Of a DNA stretch of 64,000 nucleotides, positions 9,459-18,758 are shown piece after piece. The DNA comes from Reichenbachiella carrageenanivorans (GTDB lineage Bacteria; Bacteroidota; Bacteroidia; Cytophagales; Cyclobacteriaceae), in the NCBI RefSeq assembly GCF_025639805.1, contig NZ_CP106735.1, positions 310,001 to 374,000 on the forward strand, given 5' to 3'. The position numbers and the translations under genes are program-made. The notes under the pieces are model-generated. The model saw only the letters and a list, made by a program, of their open reading frames with translations, was not told the DNA's origin and did not search any database. How positions within the stretch are numbered: the first letter of the stretch is position 1; each line of letters begins with the position of its first letter.

Positions 9459-9641
9459 TTATTTAATTTCTTTGTGAACAGTATATTTCTTAAGAATTGG
9501 ATTGAACTTTCTCAATTCCATTCTGTCAGGAGTATTTTTCCTGTTTTTAGTCGTAATGTATCTAGAAGTACCTGGCTGACCTGTCGTCTTGTGCTCGGTG
9601 CATTCTAATATTACCTGAACTCTATTACCTTTCTTAGCCAT
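9459..9641 (-). CDS. rpmG: 50S ribosomal protein L33
   Basis: 60 residues starting [18 protein letters not shown] and containing [22 protein letters not shown], matching L33. No CxxC pairs are visible, so it is probably the zinc-independent (C-) form. It lies 12 bases after rpmB and 2 before the DUF4295 gene. Confidence 0.96.
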   Translation of the reverse strand: MAKKGNRVQVILECTEHKTTGQPGTSRYITTKNRKNTPDRMELRKFNPILKKYTVHKEIK

Positions 9642-9653
9642 CGTTCTAAATCA

Positions 9654-9893
9654 TTATAGTGAAAGGGTTCCCTTTGCTTTAGCTTTCTTCAACGTAGCAG
9701 CCAAACCATTCTTATTGATGGTTTTCAACGCAGTTGATGAAACTTTCAAAGTAATCCATCTATCTTCTTCAGGAAGATAAAATCTCTTCTTGAATAGATT
9801 TGGATAAAACCTTCTTTTGGTTTTGTTATTAGCATGAGAAACGTTGTTCCCTACTTGTGGTCTCTTACCTGTTATTTGACAAACTTTCGACAT
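9654..9893 (-). CDS. rpmB: 50S ribosomal protein L28
   Basis: 79 residues. It starts [29 protein letters not shown], the classic L28 N-terminus, followed by [26 protein letters not shown]. First gene of the L28-L33-DUF4295 operon. A Bacteroidota-type promoter lies 39-69 bases upstream. Confidence 0.97.
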   Translation of the reverse strand: MSKVCQITGKRPQVGNNVSHANNKTKRRFYPNLFKKRFYLPEEDRWITLKVSSTALKTINKNGLAATLKKAKAKGTLSL

Positions 9894-9931
9894 TTTTCTA
9901 GTCTTTTAGCGATCCTTAAAAAATCGGAGTG

Positions 9932-9962
9932 CAAATATAGAGAAAACTTTAGCATATGTAAA
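9932..9962 (-). promoter_or_regulatory. Promoter of the rpmB operon
   Basis: On the minus strand TATATTTG (complement 9932-9939) fits the Bacteroidota -7 element TAnnTTTG. A TTTA sits exactly 19 bases upstream (9959-9962) in place of the usual TTTG. The leader right after it, GCACTCC then a T-run, is shared with the rpmH promoter. Confidence 0.7.
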
Positions 9963-10008
9963 AGCTCTCTATAAAATAAATGGTTTTTATTTAAGATTTG
10001 AGCTGAAA

Positions 10009-10353
10009 TTAAATCTTCCTTGCCTGATATCCTTCTTTCAACAGGATATCAACCACCTTATCACGCAAATCTCCTTGGATAATAATTTCTCGGTCTTTTA
10101 CATTCCCACCTACCCCACATTTGGTTTTGAGCATTTTGCCCAACTCTTTGAGGTCGCCAGTCATGCCCGTAAAGCCTGTGACAAGAGTCACCTGCTTTCC
10201 TTTACGATTTTTCTTATCCAACTCTACTCTTAATTTTTGATCTTTTGGTGCCAAGGTTTCTTCTTCAAATTCTCCATCTTCAGTATAGTCAAAGCTATCG
10301 TCTGTAGAATAAACAACCCCTATACGATTTTTAAAATTTCCTTTCTTCGACAT
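10009..10353 (-). CDS. SUI1/eIF1-like translation factor (YciH family)
   Basis: 114 residues. An acidic N-terminal tail is followed by the SUI1 core, with GKQVTLVTGFTGMTGDLKELGKMLKTKCGVGG and KDREIIIQGDLRDKVVDILLKEGYQARKI each visible in order. It is homologous to eukaryotic eIF1 and bacterial YciH and is presumed to influence start-codon selection. It is a lone minus-strand gene; the upstream neighbour has its own terminator at 10404-10434. Confidence 0.92.
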   Translation of the reverse strand: MSKKGNFKNRIGVVYSTDDSFDYTEDGEFEEETLAPKDQKLRVELDKKNRKGKQVTLVTGFTGMTGDLKELGKMLKTKCGVGGNVKDREIIIQGDLRDKVVDILLKEGYQARKI

Positions 10354-10403
10354 AACACCAAAATTTCATGCAAAGTAAACAAGACTTGATCTGGTATCAA
10401 AAA

Positions 10404-10434
10404 AAGAGGTCGCATCCTTCTGACGCAACCTCTT
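10404..10434 (-). terminator. Terminator of the small TPR-like secreted protein gene
   Basis: Stem AAGAGGTCGC (10404-10413) against GCAACCTCTT (10425-10434), with one internal mismatch and an 11-base loop. On the minus strand it is followed by six T residues. It lies 27 bases past the stop of the gene at 10461. Confidence 0.8.
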
Positions 10435-10460
10435 GATATAAACGTAAATTTTAACTAGAA

Positions 10461-10859
10461 TCAGTATTTCAATTCCCAAATCTTATTTTGATAATACGAC
10501 ACGTCTGCACCTTGATCATTCTGACGCATCAGCTCGGAGCATTGAGAATAATAGTCTAGCGCCTGAGCTGGCAAATCATTCTTAGCGTAATAGTCCCCCA
10601 TGAGCTCTAGGTTGCTTACATCCTTTTTGATGGAGATGGATTTTTCTAACCATATTTTAGCAGTGCCTAAGTCTTTGTTTTTTCTAAGCAGGACTTTGGC
10701 TTGCTTTGCCAACAACTGCCAGTCGTCTGGCGCTCCATTTTCTACAGCCGCCTTGGCTTTTTCAACTGATTTATTATCAGACGAACTGGCAAATAAAGAA
10801 GTGGATAACATCAGACCGAATACTAAGGTCAATAGAGAGATATTTTTGATCTTGTTCAT
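10461..10859 (-). CDS. Hypothetical exported protein, TPR-like
   Basis: 132 residues from the ATG at 10859. That start gives a clean signal peptide (MNKIKNISLLTLVFGLMLSTSLFA); an ATG 60 bases further upstream would add an unlikely leader. The mature part is helical with a TPR-like rhythm (AKIWLEKSISIKK...LELMGDYYAKNDLPAQALDYYSQCSEL). It is probably a periplasmic scaffold or binding protein. No specific family is recognised. It is transcribed alone, with its own terminator. Confidence 0.7.
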   Translation of the reverse strand: MNKIKNISLLTLVFGLMLSTSLFASSSDNKSVEKAKAAVENGAPDDWQLLAKQAKVLLRKNKDLGTAKIWLEKSISIKKDVSNLELMGDYYAKNDLPAQALDYYSQCSELMRQNDQGADVSYYQNKIWELKY

Positions 10860-11030
10860 AACAGTATTTTTTAAGTTTTTGACATTAGACCAGAGACCAA
10901 CAACATGCCAATAACTCAACTTACTGAAAATGAGATGATTGAATATTAAACCAAATAATATTTGTCAAAAAATCGGACAGTACCTGTACAATTCTGAACT
11001 GAATAACCCAGTCACACGACTTACGTAGGG

Positions 11031-11936
11031 TTACAAAATCAAGCCCACACCGAATAATATCACAAAAAACAAGGTAGTCAAAGCCAACTGTTTGAGGAAC
11101 GGGTCTAGGTTCTTGGCCTGTCTTTTGGTTTTCACTGCCCACCCATTTCGAATGATCAAAGGAAACGACAGCACAAACAAAAAAGACATCCAATCGGAGT
11201 GATATGAAAAAGCAAAAATCAAACTAGAGAGCATCGCTAGACCAAGTAGACAAAAATGGTACTTCACAGCCTTGTCCCTCCCGATACGCACAGGAATTGA
11301 GATCTTACCTGCTTGCTCATCAGATTCTATATCTCTGATGTTGTTCACATTGAGTACACCTGTAGCCAACAGCCCACAGCTAATCGCTGGCAACATCACT
11401 GCCCAATCAAACTGGTGAGTCTGTAAAAAATACGACCCAAATACACCAACCACACCAAAGAATATAAAAACGGAAATATCACCCAGCCCTCGATAACCAT
11501 AGGGATTGCTGCCTGCCGTATAGGTGATCGCCGCATAGATGGCCGCTACGCCCACCAGCAAAAAAATCAATACCCAAAGCCAATGATCAGCAAAAGCAAC
11601 ACCTAACAAAAACAATCCAGACACAAGAGACAAAACAGCAAAAATGATCATTGCTATTTTCATTTGTGCTTTGGATATAACCCCTGTCTGCACCGCTCTA
11701 CTTGGCCCTTGTCTATCGACACTATCTGCACCATGTACAGAATCGCCGTAGTCATTGGCTAGGTTGGACAGGATTTGCAGGAAAACGGTAGTAGACACAG
11801 CCAGCCCTAAAATGCACCAATCGAACATCCCCTTCCATTGCGCCAAAAAATTGCCCATCAATATACTGGACAGAGCAAGCGGAAGCGTCCTTAACCTGAA
11901 GGCCTCTAGCCAATGTTTGATTTTGGAATCACCCAT
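11031..11936 (-). CDS. menA: 1,4-dihydroxy-2-naphthoate polyprenyltransferase
   Basis: 301 residues, a UbiA-superfamily integral membrane protein with about eight hydrophobic helices. The first prenyl-diphosphate motif reads NLANDYGDSVHGAD, followed by RQGPSRAVQTG, which is diagnostic of MenA; the second aspartate region is NVNNIRDIESDEQAGK. It attaches the isoprenoid tail in menaquinone synthesis. Last gene of the DDAH-like/CtlX-like/argS/menA run, with only 3 bases after the argS stop. Confidence 0.92.
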   Translation of the reverse strand: MGDSKIKHWLEAFRLRTLPLALSSILMGNFLAQWKGMFDWCILGLAVSTTVFLQILSNLANDYGDSVHGADSVDRQGPSRAVQTGVISKAQMKIAMIIFAVLSLVSGLFLLGVAFADHWLWVLIFLLVGVAAIYAAITYTAGSNPYGYRGLGDISVFIFFGVVGVFGSYFLQTHQFDWAVMLPAISCGLLATGVLNVNNIRDIESDEQAGKISIPVRIGRDKAVKYHFCLLGLAMLSSLIFAFSYHSDWMSFLFVLSFPLIIRNGWAVKTKRQAKNLDPFLKQLALTTLFFVILFGVGLIL

Positions 11937-11939
11937 GAA

Positions 11940-13733
11940 TTACATTCGATCTGGTACATGGATGCCCAACAGCGACATGCCGTATTTAATGTTTTTAGCA
12001 ACCTGAGCGGATAACGCTACACGAGAAGCCGTGATCTCTGCCGCCTGCTCACCAAAGATGGCAAACTCTGCATAGAACTTGTTGTACTCCTTGGCCAAGT
12101 CATAGACATACTGTGCGATCACAGAGGGCAGATACTCTTCTGCTGCCATTTTAACTTTATTTGGCAGCTCAGACAAGAGATAAATCAGTTCGTTTTCGGT
12201 CTGGCTCAGTTCCACTCCTGACGGAATACTTAATGTCTCCGTTTCGATAGCTAGTTCCTTTGCTCTACGAATAATCGCCGAAATTCTCGCATGCGTGTAT
12301 TGGATAAAAGGCCCTGTGTTGCCATGAAATTCAATCGACTCCTGCGGGTCGAATAACATGCGCTTCTTGGGATCCACCTTGAGCAAGAAATACTTCAGAG
12401 CACCAAGTCCAATGGTATCGTACAACTCATTGGCCTGTACATCAGTAAATCCGTCGATTTTACCCAGTTCTTTGGTATGGTGCGCTGCCGTAGCGATCAT
12501 CTCACCCATAAGGTCGTCGGCATCTACTACAGTCCCTTCGCGGGATTTCATTTTGCCAGAAGGTAAATCCACCATGCCGTAAGATAGATGATAGCACTCC
12601 TCCGCCCATTTATACCCTAATTTTTTCAAAATCAAGAAAAGCACTTTAAAATGATAATCCTGCTCATTGCCCACAGTATAGACCTGCTTGATAAGGCCAG
12701 GGTATTCTTTAAACCTTTGGATAGCTGTCCCGATGTCCTGAGTCATATAGACCGCCGTCCCATCCGAGCGTTGTACGATCTTTTGATCCAGTCCTTCTTC
12801 GGTCAGGTCTACCCATACAGAACCGTCGTCTTTGGCAAAAAAATGTCCTGCTTTCAATCCTTCAGCTACTTGCTCCTTACCCAGCAGGTAGGTATTCGAT
12901 TCATAATATAATTTATCAAAGGTCACCCCCATTTGCTCATAAGTAGCATCGAACCCCTTGTATACCCAACCGTTCATCTGCTCCCAGAGGGCGTAGGTAT
13001 CTGGCTCTTTGGCCTCCCATTTTCTAAGTAGTTCTTGTGCTTCGAGCAACAGCGGCGCTTGCTTCTCTGCTTCTTCTTGCGACTGACCTGCTGCAACTAA
13101 CTCACTAATCTCTGCTTTGTACGCTTTATCAAACTCAACATAATATTTACCTACGAGTTTATCCCCTTTTAGTCCCGAAGTCTCTGGAGTCTCGCCATTT
13201 CCAAATCTCTGCCAAGCCACCATCGACTTGCAGATATGAATACCACGGTCGTTGATAATCTGAACTTTGACTACGTCATAGCCAAAGGCATCGTAGATTT
13301 TGGATACGGAGTAACCTAAAAAAATATTTCTCAAGTGTCCCAGATGCAAGGGTTTGTTGGTATTGGGCGAGGAGTATTCCACCATCACCGTTTCACCCTT
13401 CCGGGGAAAACTACCAAAATTGGACTTCTGAGCTATTTCATTGAATAGATTAGCCCATAGTGCAGTAGATAGCTCTATATTAAGAAATCCCTTGACCACA
13501 TTGTATCCCGCTACCACATCGCAATTGTCCCTCAAGTAGCTCCCTAGTTCCTCGCCAGTTTCCACTGGATTTTTCTTTGAAATTTTACCGTAAGGAAAGG
13601 TCACAAAGGTATAAGTGCCTTCAAATTCTTTCCTGGTAGGCTGCAAGCCTAACTCCGAGGCGGCTACTTCGTGATCGTACAGGGATTTGAGACCTGCTGC
13701 TATTCCTTGCTGTAGTTGTGATACAATGTCCAT
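11940..13733 (-). CDS. argS: Arginyl-tRNA synthetase
   Basis: 597 residues, class I synthetase. The HIGH-type signature is HLGHLRN near residue 130. A KMSKS-like loop reads KMKSREGTVV. The family N-terminal additive domain and the C-terminal anticodon-binding helical domain (VYDLAKEYNKFYAEF, ending LLGIHVPDRM) are present. It charges tRNA-Arg. It sits in an operon with two guanidino-group enzymes, giving the locus an arginine theme. Confidence 0.97.
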   Translation of the reverse strand: MDIVSQLQQGIAAGLKSLYDHEVAASELGLQPTRKEFEGTYTFVTFPYGKISKKNPVETGEELGSYLRDNCDVVAGYNVVKGFLNIELSTALWANLFNEIAQKSNFGSFPRKGETVMVEYSSPNTNKPLHLGHLRNIFLGYSVSKIYDAFGYDVVKVQIINDRGIHICKSMVAWQRFGNGETPETSGLKGDKLVGKYYVEFDKAYKAEISELVAAGQSQEEAEKQAPLLLEAQELLRKWEAKEPDTYALWEQMNGWVYKGFDATYEQMGVTFDKLYYESNTYLLGKEQVAEGLKAGHFFAKDDGSVWVDLTEEGLDQKIVQRSDGTAVYMTQDIGTAIQRFKEYPGLIKQVYTVGNEQDYHFKVLFLILKKLGYKWAEECYHLSYGMVDLPSGKMKSREGTVVDADDLMGEMIATAAHHTKELGKIDGFTDVQANELYDTIGLGALKYFLLKVDPKKRMLFDPQESIEFHGNTGPFIQYTHARISAIIRRAKELAIETETLSIPSGVELSQTENELIYLLSELPNKVKMAAEEYLPSVIAQYVYDLAKEYNKFYAEFAIFGEQAAEITASRVALSAQVAKNIKYGMSLLGIHVPDRM

Positions 13734-13739
13734 TCTTTT

Positions 13740-14681
13740 TTATTTCTTGGGCAGAAACACTTCTGCCATCATACATCTGGCGCTACCGCCTCCCAATGCC
13801 TCGATAGTATCGAGCGAACTGAAAATGATGTCTTTATTATAGTTTAAAATCTTTCCTTTTTGTTCTTCGGTCAATGATCCATAGGCTGCCTCAGACATCA
13901 CCATCAATCGGTCGCCTGACTTGTTTTCTACTTGAAGCATATTGCCTGCAAAGTGCTCTTTTTGACTTTCTGTAATCTCTATGATCTCCTTGCCAGAATT
14001 CTGCAGCGAATCTACTACCATTTTTCTTTCTATAACATCGTCTATCGTATCCAAGCAGATCACGGCAAACTCATCCCCAAGTCCCATCATCACATTGGTA
14101 TGATAGATCGGCAGCCGTTTTCCGCCCACAGTTTGATTAGCGATGAAGGCTACTACCCTATAATTGAAGGCGCTTTCAAAATCTTTGATCACGTCGGGAT
14201 GTGTGCGCTCCGAAACTGCTGCATAGGCGATTCGATTGCCCCTATCCAATATCAGACTGCCTGTTCCTTCCAGATATTTACCAAACTCCTCGGCTCCAGA
14301 CAAGTCGATGATATTGGTGATATTATACCCACTCTCTGGAAACTGACTGATAATATCCTCCCTACGCTCAAACCGTCGATTTTCTGCATACATAGGGTAT
14401 AGACCGATCACGCCATCGTCGTGAAACGAGATCCAGTTGTTAGGAAAAATGGAATCTGGCGTACTTGGCTCTGGTGTATCATTGACTACGATTACTTCCA
14501 CACCTTTGGCTCTTAGCTTTGCTACAAAACCATCAAACTCAGCCAAGGCACGTTCTTGCACATTTTCTGGCGTAACGTCTTCTAGCGCCTTTTGGTAGTA
14601 ATTGTTGACAGCAGTCTGCTCATTGAGCCTGAACTGTACTGGGCGAACCATCATAATGGTAGAAGTAGTATTTATTCCCAT
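13740..14681 (-). CDS. CtlX-type citrulline/arginine hydrolase (amidinotransferase superfamily)
   Basis: 313 residues. The N-terminus MVRPVQFRLNEQTAVNNYYQ and the block DSIFPNNWISFHDDG match the CtlX-like guanidino-group-modifying family. The active-site His lies in YHTNVMMGLGDEF and the nucleophilic Cys in GGGSARCMMAEVFLP near the C-terminus. The superfamily hydrolyses guanidines such as arginine. 1 base separates it from the DDAH-like gene and 6 from argS, so all are co-transcribed. The exact substrate is not established. Confidence 0.8.
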   Translation of the reverse strand: MGINTTSTIMMVRPVQFRLNEQTAVNNYYQKALEDVTPENVQERALAEFDGFVAKLRAKGVEVIVVNDTPEPSTPDSIFPNNWISFHDDGVIGLYPMYAENRRFERREDIISQFPESGYNITNIIDLSGAEEFGKYLEGTGSLILDRGNRIAYAAVSERTHPDVIKDFESAFNYRVVAFIANQTVGGKRLPIYHTNVMMGLGDEFAVICLDTIDDVIERKMVVDSLQNSGKEIIEITESQKEHFAGNMLQVENKSGDRLMVMSEAAYGSLTEEQKGKILNYNKDIIFSSLDTIEALGGGSARCMMAEVFLPKK

Positions 14682-14682
14682 A

Positions 14683-15600
14683 TCAGTAAGCCCTTTCGAG
14701 CGGTAAAGTAGAACATCTCAACAAGCCTTCCATTTTAGCGGTTTCGTTATAGGGCACACGCTCCACAACAAACCCTCTGCGTTCCAATTCGTCATTCAGA
14801 CGAGTAAAATGTTGCTCACTGATGATTACCTCAGGTGAAATCGAAAACACATTCGAGTTCATGTGATACATTTCTTCTTTGGTGATTTCGATACAGTTTT
14901 CCTCCCCAAAATGACTCACCACTAGGTGATAGTCTTTTTCATTTTTGAACCCGCCTTTGTATATGATACATTGGTCATTACCTATAGGTTGAAAACAGCA
15001 ATCCAAATGCAAAGCATTTTCCTTAGGCTCATCGTCAGACTTTTTTAGCTCAAAAGCATAAAATTCACAATTGGGAAATTGGTCTCTTAGAAACTCTACA
15101 CCCGCATGATTGGTTCTGCTTACCTTATATGCATGGTAGTCTTCGTCTTCTGAGTAGCCGATATACAGCTTTTCTTTCCAGGGCATCACATCTCCACCTT
15201 CGGCATAGGCACCAGGAGGCATGCGTAGCACTTGATCTGAAGGGATTTGCTCCAAAATATAGTTTATGCCATCTCTTTCGCTTGCACGATCATCTATGAT
15301 ATTAGGTACTATGAATTTGTCTCCAATCACAAAACCGATATCTCTAGCAAATACCTGATTGGTATCGGGCAAGACTGCAGGGCGATACACCTTCACACCA
15401 TGCTTGGTCAGTACCTTTGCTACAGCATCCATTTCTTTCACTATATCCTCTTCTATTGGAAAAGTACCATCGAGTATGTGTTCCCTAGATTTGGGATCAT
15501 AGGCCTCACTGATATCTGGCACGCCTCCGAAACTCTCCCCTGTACCCAGCACTACAGATCTGAGTGGAGCGGTCTCGTCTTTTATTAAAATATTTATCAT
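14683..15600 (-). CDS. Dimethylarginine dimethylaminohydrolase / arginine deiminase-like hydrolase
   Basis: 305 residues from the ATG at 15600 (MINILIKDETAPLRSVVLG). A longer frame upstream lacks conserved character and would run through the divergent promoter region. Superfamily residues are visible: FARDIGFVIGD, AYAEGGDVMPW, the catalytic His in ALHLDCCFQPI, and the Cys in GLLRCSTLPLERAY at the C-terminus. It probably hydrolyses a free guanidino compound (arginine, methylarginine or agmatine). First gene of a four-gene operon, divergent from an arginine decarboxylase. Confidence 0.8.
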   Translation of the reverse strand: MINILIKDETAPLRSVVLGTGESFGGVPDISEAYDPKSREHILDGTFPIEEDIVKEMDAVAKVLTKHGVKVYRPAVLPDTNQVFARDIGFVIGDKFIVPNIIDDRASERDGINYILEQIPSDQVLRMPPGAYAEGGDVMPWKEKLYIGYSEDEDYHAYKVSRTNHAGVEFLRDQFPNCEFYAFELKKSDDEPKENALHLDCCFQPIGNDQCIIYKGGFKNEKDYHLVVSHFGEENCIEITKEEMYHMNSNVFSISPEVIISEQHFTRLNDELERRGFVVERVPYNETAKMEGLLRCSTLPLERAY

Positions 15601-15725
15601 CAATTTTTGGATTTTTGGGAGGGCAAATTTAATAGGAATTTTAGCAATTACGATGATGCGTATTAAACATAAATTTGTTGATATTTGTTGGTTTACCAAG
15701 AGCAAAAAAACACGACAGTGATTCG
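15601..15725. promoter_or_regulatory. Divergent promoter region, DDAH-like / arginine decarboxylase
   Basis: Both directions carry a candidate -7 element TAAATTTG: on the plus strand at 15670-15677, and on the minus strand just upstream of the DDAH-like start. Neither has a clear TTTG at the 19-base spacing. Shared control of the two arginine-using transcripts is plausible. Confidence 0.4.
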
Positions 15726-17117
15726 ATGAAAAAGTATTATGACTTAATTGATCAAACCTTTTATTTTCCTACAGCAGAATTTGAGGTTAAAAACAAAAAT
15801 CTCTCATTCAACGGTGTAGACCTAATGGAGGTAATAAAGGAACACGGAACGCCTCTAAAGCTGACCTACCTTCCTAAAATCTCCGAAAAGATCCAATCGG
15901 CAAAACAGATTTTTGCTCAAGCGATTCAGAAGAAGAAATACAATGGCTCGTACACGTACTGCTATTGTACCAAATCGAATCACTTTTCTTTCGTAATGGA
16001 AGAAGCCCTTAAGAATGATATTCATATCGAAACATCATCGGCATATGACATCAACATTGTAGAAACGCTTTTCGAAAAAGGGCTCATCACAAAAGACACC
16101 TACATCATCTGTAATGGCTACAAGCGACCACACTATCTTGAAAAAATCGCTAGTCTCCTCAATGCAGGCTTTAAAAATTGCCTCCCCATATTAGACAATT
16201 TGATGGAGCTCGACTACTACGATGAGCACGTAAAGCAACCGTTCAAAATGGGCATGCGACTGGCGGCAGACGAAGAACCTAATTTTGAGTTTTACACCTC
16301 TCGCTTGGGCATTCGCTATAGTGATGTGATCGATTATTATCAAAACCGCATCAAGAGCAACTCGAAAGGTCAGCTGAAGATGCTTCACTATTTCATCAAC
16401 ACAGGCATCAAAGATACTTCGTACTACTGGAGTGAACTGAGCAGGTTTATATACAAGTATGCCGAACTCAAAAAAATATGTCCTGAACTAGAAGCAGTAG
16501 ACATCGGCGGGGGATTTCCTATTAAAAACTCTTTACACTTTGAGTACGACTACCAGTACATGGCCGAGCAGATCGTGGAAAACATCCAATGGATATGTAA
16601 AAAGAACGGAGTCGAAGACCCTAATATCTTTACCGAATTCGGCAGTTTTACCGTAGCTGAAAGCGGGGCGACTATATACTCGGTACTGGATCAGAAACTA
16701 CAAAATGACAAAGAACTTTGGTATATGATGGATGGCTCGTTCATCACACATATGCCAGACGTATGGGGGATCAATTCCAAGTTTATCATGCTCCCACTCA
16801 ATCTTTGGGACAACCATTATCATCGAGTCAACATTGGAGGTTTGACCTGCGACAGCATGGACTATTATGATTCAGAGGCACACATCGGAGAAGTGTTTTT
16901 GCCTGTGATAGAAAAAGAGCAAACCTTATATTTCGGGTTTTTCCATACTGGTGCGTATCAAGAATCGCTAGGCGGCTATGGTGGTATCCAGCATTGTCTG
17001 ATCCCAGCACCAAAACATATTCTGATCGACAGAGATAAAAATGGAGAGGTAGTCACGAAAGTATTTGCCGAAGAACAATCGAGTGAACAAATGATGAAGA
17101 TATTGGGTTATAAATAA
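15726..17117 (+). CDS. Arginine decarboxylase (fold III, PLP, SpeA-like short form)
   Basis: 463 residues from the ATG at 15726 (MKKYYDLIDQTFYFP); the frame extends 17 codons upstream without conserved character. It is an alanine-racemase-fold decarboxylase with PLP lysine in YCTKSNHF, then HIETSSAYDI, the phosphate-binding loop AVDIGGGFPIK, and a C-terminal beta domain containing GLTCDSMDYY with the Cys typical of these enzymes. The wording resembles arginine decarboxylases that make agmatine. Being divergent from two guanidine hydrolases and argS suggests polyamine synthesis. Diaminopimelate or ornithine specificity is less likely but not excluded. Confidence 0.82.
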   Translation: MKKYYDLIDQTFYFPTAEFEVKNKNLSFNGVDLMEVIKEHGTPLKLTYLPKISEKIQSAKQIFAQAIQKKKYNGSYTYCYCTKSNHFSFVMEEALKNDIHIETSSAYDINIVETLFEKGLITKDTYIICNGYKRPHYLEKIASLLNAGFKNCLPILDNLMELDYYDEHVKQPFKMGMRLAADEEPNFEFYTSRLGIRYSDVIDYYQNRIKSNSKGQLKMLHYFINTGIKDTSYYWSELSRFIYKYAELKKICPELEAVDIGGGFPIKNSLHFEYDYQYMAEQIVENIQWICKKNGVEDPNIFTEFGSFTVAESGATIYSVLDQKLQNDKELWYMMDGSFITHMPDVWGINSKFIMLPLNLWDNHYHRVNIGGLTCDSMDYYDSEAHIGEVFLPVIEKEQTLYFGFFHTGAYQESLGGYGGIQHCLIPAPKHILIDRDKNGEVVTKVFAEEQSSEQMMKILGYK

Positions 17118-17207
17118 GTGCTATGTCAATTGGGCAGAGAATTTGACTTGCGTTAGACATTAGCATATTTTTCTCATAGTTTCGTAAAAATTAAACATTA
17201 GCAGCAT

Positions 17208-17936
17208 TTGAACAAAAGTCTAGTCATCATCCCCACTTTCAATGAAAAAGAAAACATTGAAGACATCATTCGAGCAGTTTTTAATTTAAAAGCTGATTTC
17301 GACATATTGGTAGTGGACGACAATTCACCTGATGGCACTGCGACTATTGTAAAAAACCTACAGTCCGAATTCGGCCAACTCCACATGCTAGAGCGAGCTG
17401 GCAAAGAAGGCTTGGGCACAGCATACATTACAGGTTTCCAGTATGCATTGGATAAGGGTTATGAGTTCATTTTCGAAATGGATGCTGATTTTTCTCACAA
17501 CCCTGAAGACCTCATAAAACTCAGGGCTGCTTGTGCTCATGGCGCAGATCTATCCATCGGATCACGCTATATCTCAGGCGTAAATGTGGTCAATTGGCCC
17601 ATGGATCGCGTACTTATGTCCTATTGCGCCAGCAAATACGTGCAGTTCATCACAGGCATCCCGATCAAAGACACCACGGCAGGATTTAAATGCTATACTC
17701 GAAAGGTACTAGAAACGATAGGCCCAGACAACGTTCATTTTGTGGGTTATGCCTTTCAAATTGAAATGAAATTTTTGGCATGGAAATATGGATTCCACAT
17801 AGAAGAAGTGCCAATCATTTTCACAGACCGCACCAAAGGACTTTCTAAAATGTCTCGTGGCATCTTCAAAGAAGCTGTGTTTGGTGTGATTCAGATGAAA
17901 ATAAAAAGCCTTTTCAAAAAATATATACCTGCCTGA
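17208..17936 (+). CDS. Polyprenol-phosphate mannosyltransferase-like GT2 (DPM1-like)
   Basis: 242 residues. It is a GT2 fold beginning MNKSLVIIPTFNEKENIEDI, then VVDDNSPDGTATIV, the DxD-type EMDADFSHNP, and SRYISG...TTAGFKCYTRKVL, matching dolichyl-phosphate mannose synthase-like enzymes. It has no C-terminal membrane anchors. The start is TTG at 17208: an in-frame TAG lies three codons upstream and no ATG is available before the conserved block. It probably charges a polyprenyl phosphate with a hexose for protein or lipid glycosylation. Confidence 0.88.
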   Translation: MNKSLVIIPTFNEKENIEDIIRAVFNLKADFDILVVDDNSPDGTATIVKNLQSEFGQLHMLERAGKEGLGTAYITGFQYALDKGYEFIFEMDADFSHNPEDLIKLRAACAHGADLSIGSRYISGVNVVNWPMDRVLMSYCASKYVQFITGIPIKDTTAGFKCYTRKVLETIGPDNVHFVGYAFQIEMKFLAWKYGFHIEEVPIIFTDRTKGLSKMSRGIFKEAVFGVIQMKIKSLFKKYIPA

Positions 17937-18049
17937 TTGAGGCATCAATAATCTTTATCTTTTCATTGCGATAAGTGATGCCATACTTTAACTTTCAGTA
18001 TAGTATTTGCCCTTCTTTGCATATATCAGAATCATAAAATCAAATAACC

Positions 18050-18493
18050 ATGAAAGAAAATAAAGTCATAGTCGAAAAATTGAATGAACTCCTTGCTGAT
18101 TTTCAGATTTACTATCAAAATCTCAGAGGCTTTCATTGGAATATACAAGGGAAAGAATTTTTTGAGCTCCATGTCAAGTTCGAAGAACTGTACACAGACG
18201 CTGCCATGAAGGTGGACGAAATAGCCGAAAGAATCCTAACCATAGGAGGCACTCCGCTTCATAGCTTTGAAGACTACCTAGCCACAGCACAAATCAAACC
18301 AGTGAAAAATGTTCATGACGGTGTAACCTCTGTAAAAACAGTAGTAGCTAATCTAGAGCAAATCGTAGCTAAAGAAAAAGAGATGAAAGATTTGGCCGGA
18401 GAAGCCAATGATGGAGGCACTGAAGATCAGATGTCTGCCTTGATCGAAGAACAAGAAAAAACACTTTGGATGTACAAAGCCTGGTTGAAATAA
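18050..18493 (+). CDS. dps: Dps/ferritin-like DNA-protection protein
   Basis: 147 residues of ferritin-like four-helix type. Dps ferroxidase residues are visible: QNLRGFHWNIQGKEFFELHVKFEELY (His in FHW, then His and Glu) and VDEIAERILTIGGTP with the conserved Asp and Glu. Expected role: a dodecamer that oxidises and stores iron and protects DNA in stress or stationary phase. It is monocistronic, with a 17-bp terminator 18 bases downstream. Confidence 0.93.
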   Translation: MKENKVIVEKLNELLADFQIYYQNLRGFHWNIQGKEFFELHVKFEELYTDAAMKVDEIAERILTIGGTPLHSFEDYLATAQIKPVKNVHDGVTSVKTVVANLEQIVAKEKEMKDLAGEANDGGTEDQMSALIEEQEKTLWMYKAWLK

Positions 18494-18510
18494 AATCTCG
18501 TCTTTCCAAG

Positions 18511-18550
18511 AAACAGAAAAGCAAACCCCATAAGGTTTGCTTTTCTGTTT
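18511..18550 (+). terminator. Terminator of dps
   Basis: Perfect 17-bp stem: AAACAGAAAAGCAAACC (18511-18527) and its complement at 18534-18550, with a 6-base loop. The lower stem and the following bases supply the U-rich tail. Confidence 0.92.
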
Positions 18551-18758
18551 TCTAAATAAAAACATTAGTCAGATAATGATTTCGAATATCTCTATCTAAA
18601 TGTAAAAAACTGACCCTAAAGCCAAAAAGGCTATCAGCATATATCAATTCCCTTAAAAAGGGACAATAAGAAATTTCAGTTTCCTTAATATTGTTGAGAA
18701 TCTAATTTTTATTTACTCCACTGCGCATTAATTTAACCCTCACAAGAAACAGCACGAA

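Noticed and set aside
15601..15705. 35-codon N-terminal extension of the DDAH-like protein
   Set aside because: It would cross the divergent promoter region and has no conserved character; the ATG at 15600 matches the family start.
17936..18000. Terminator after the DPM-like gene
   Set aside because: GGCATCA and TGATGCC pair only across a loop of about 30 bases with no T tract; too weak to report.
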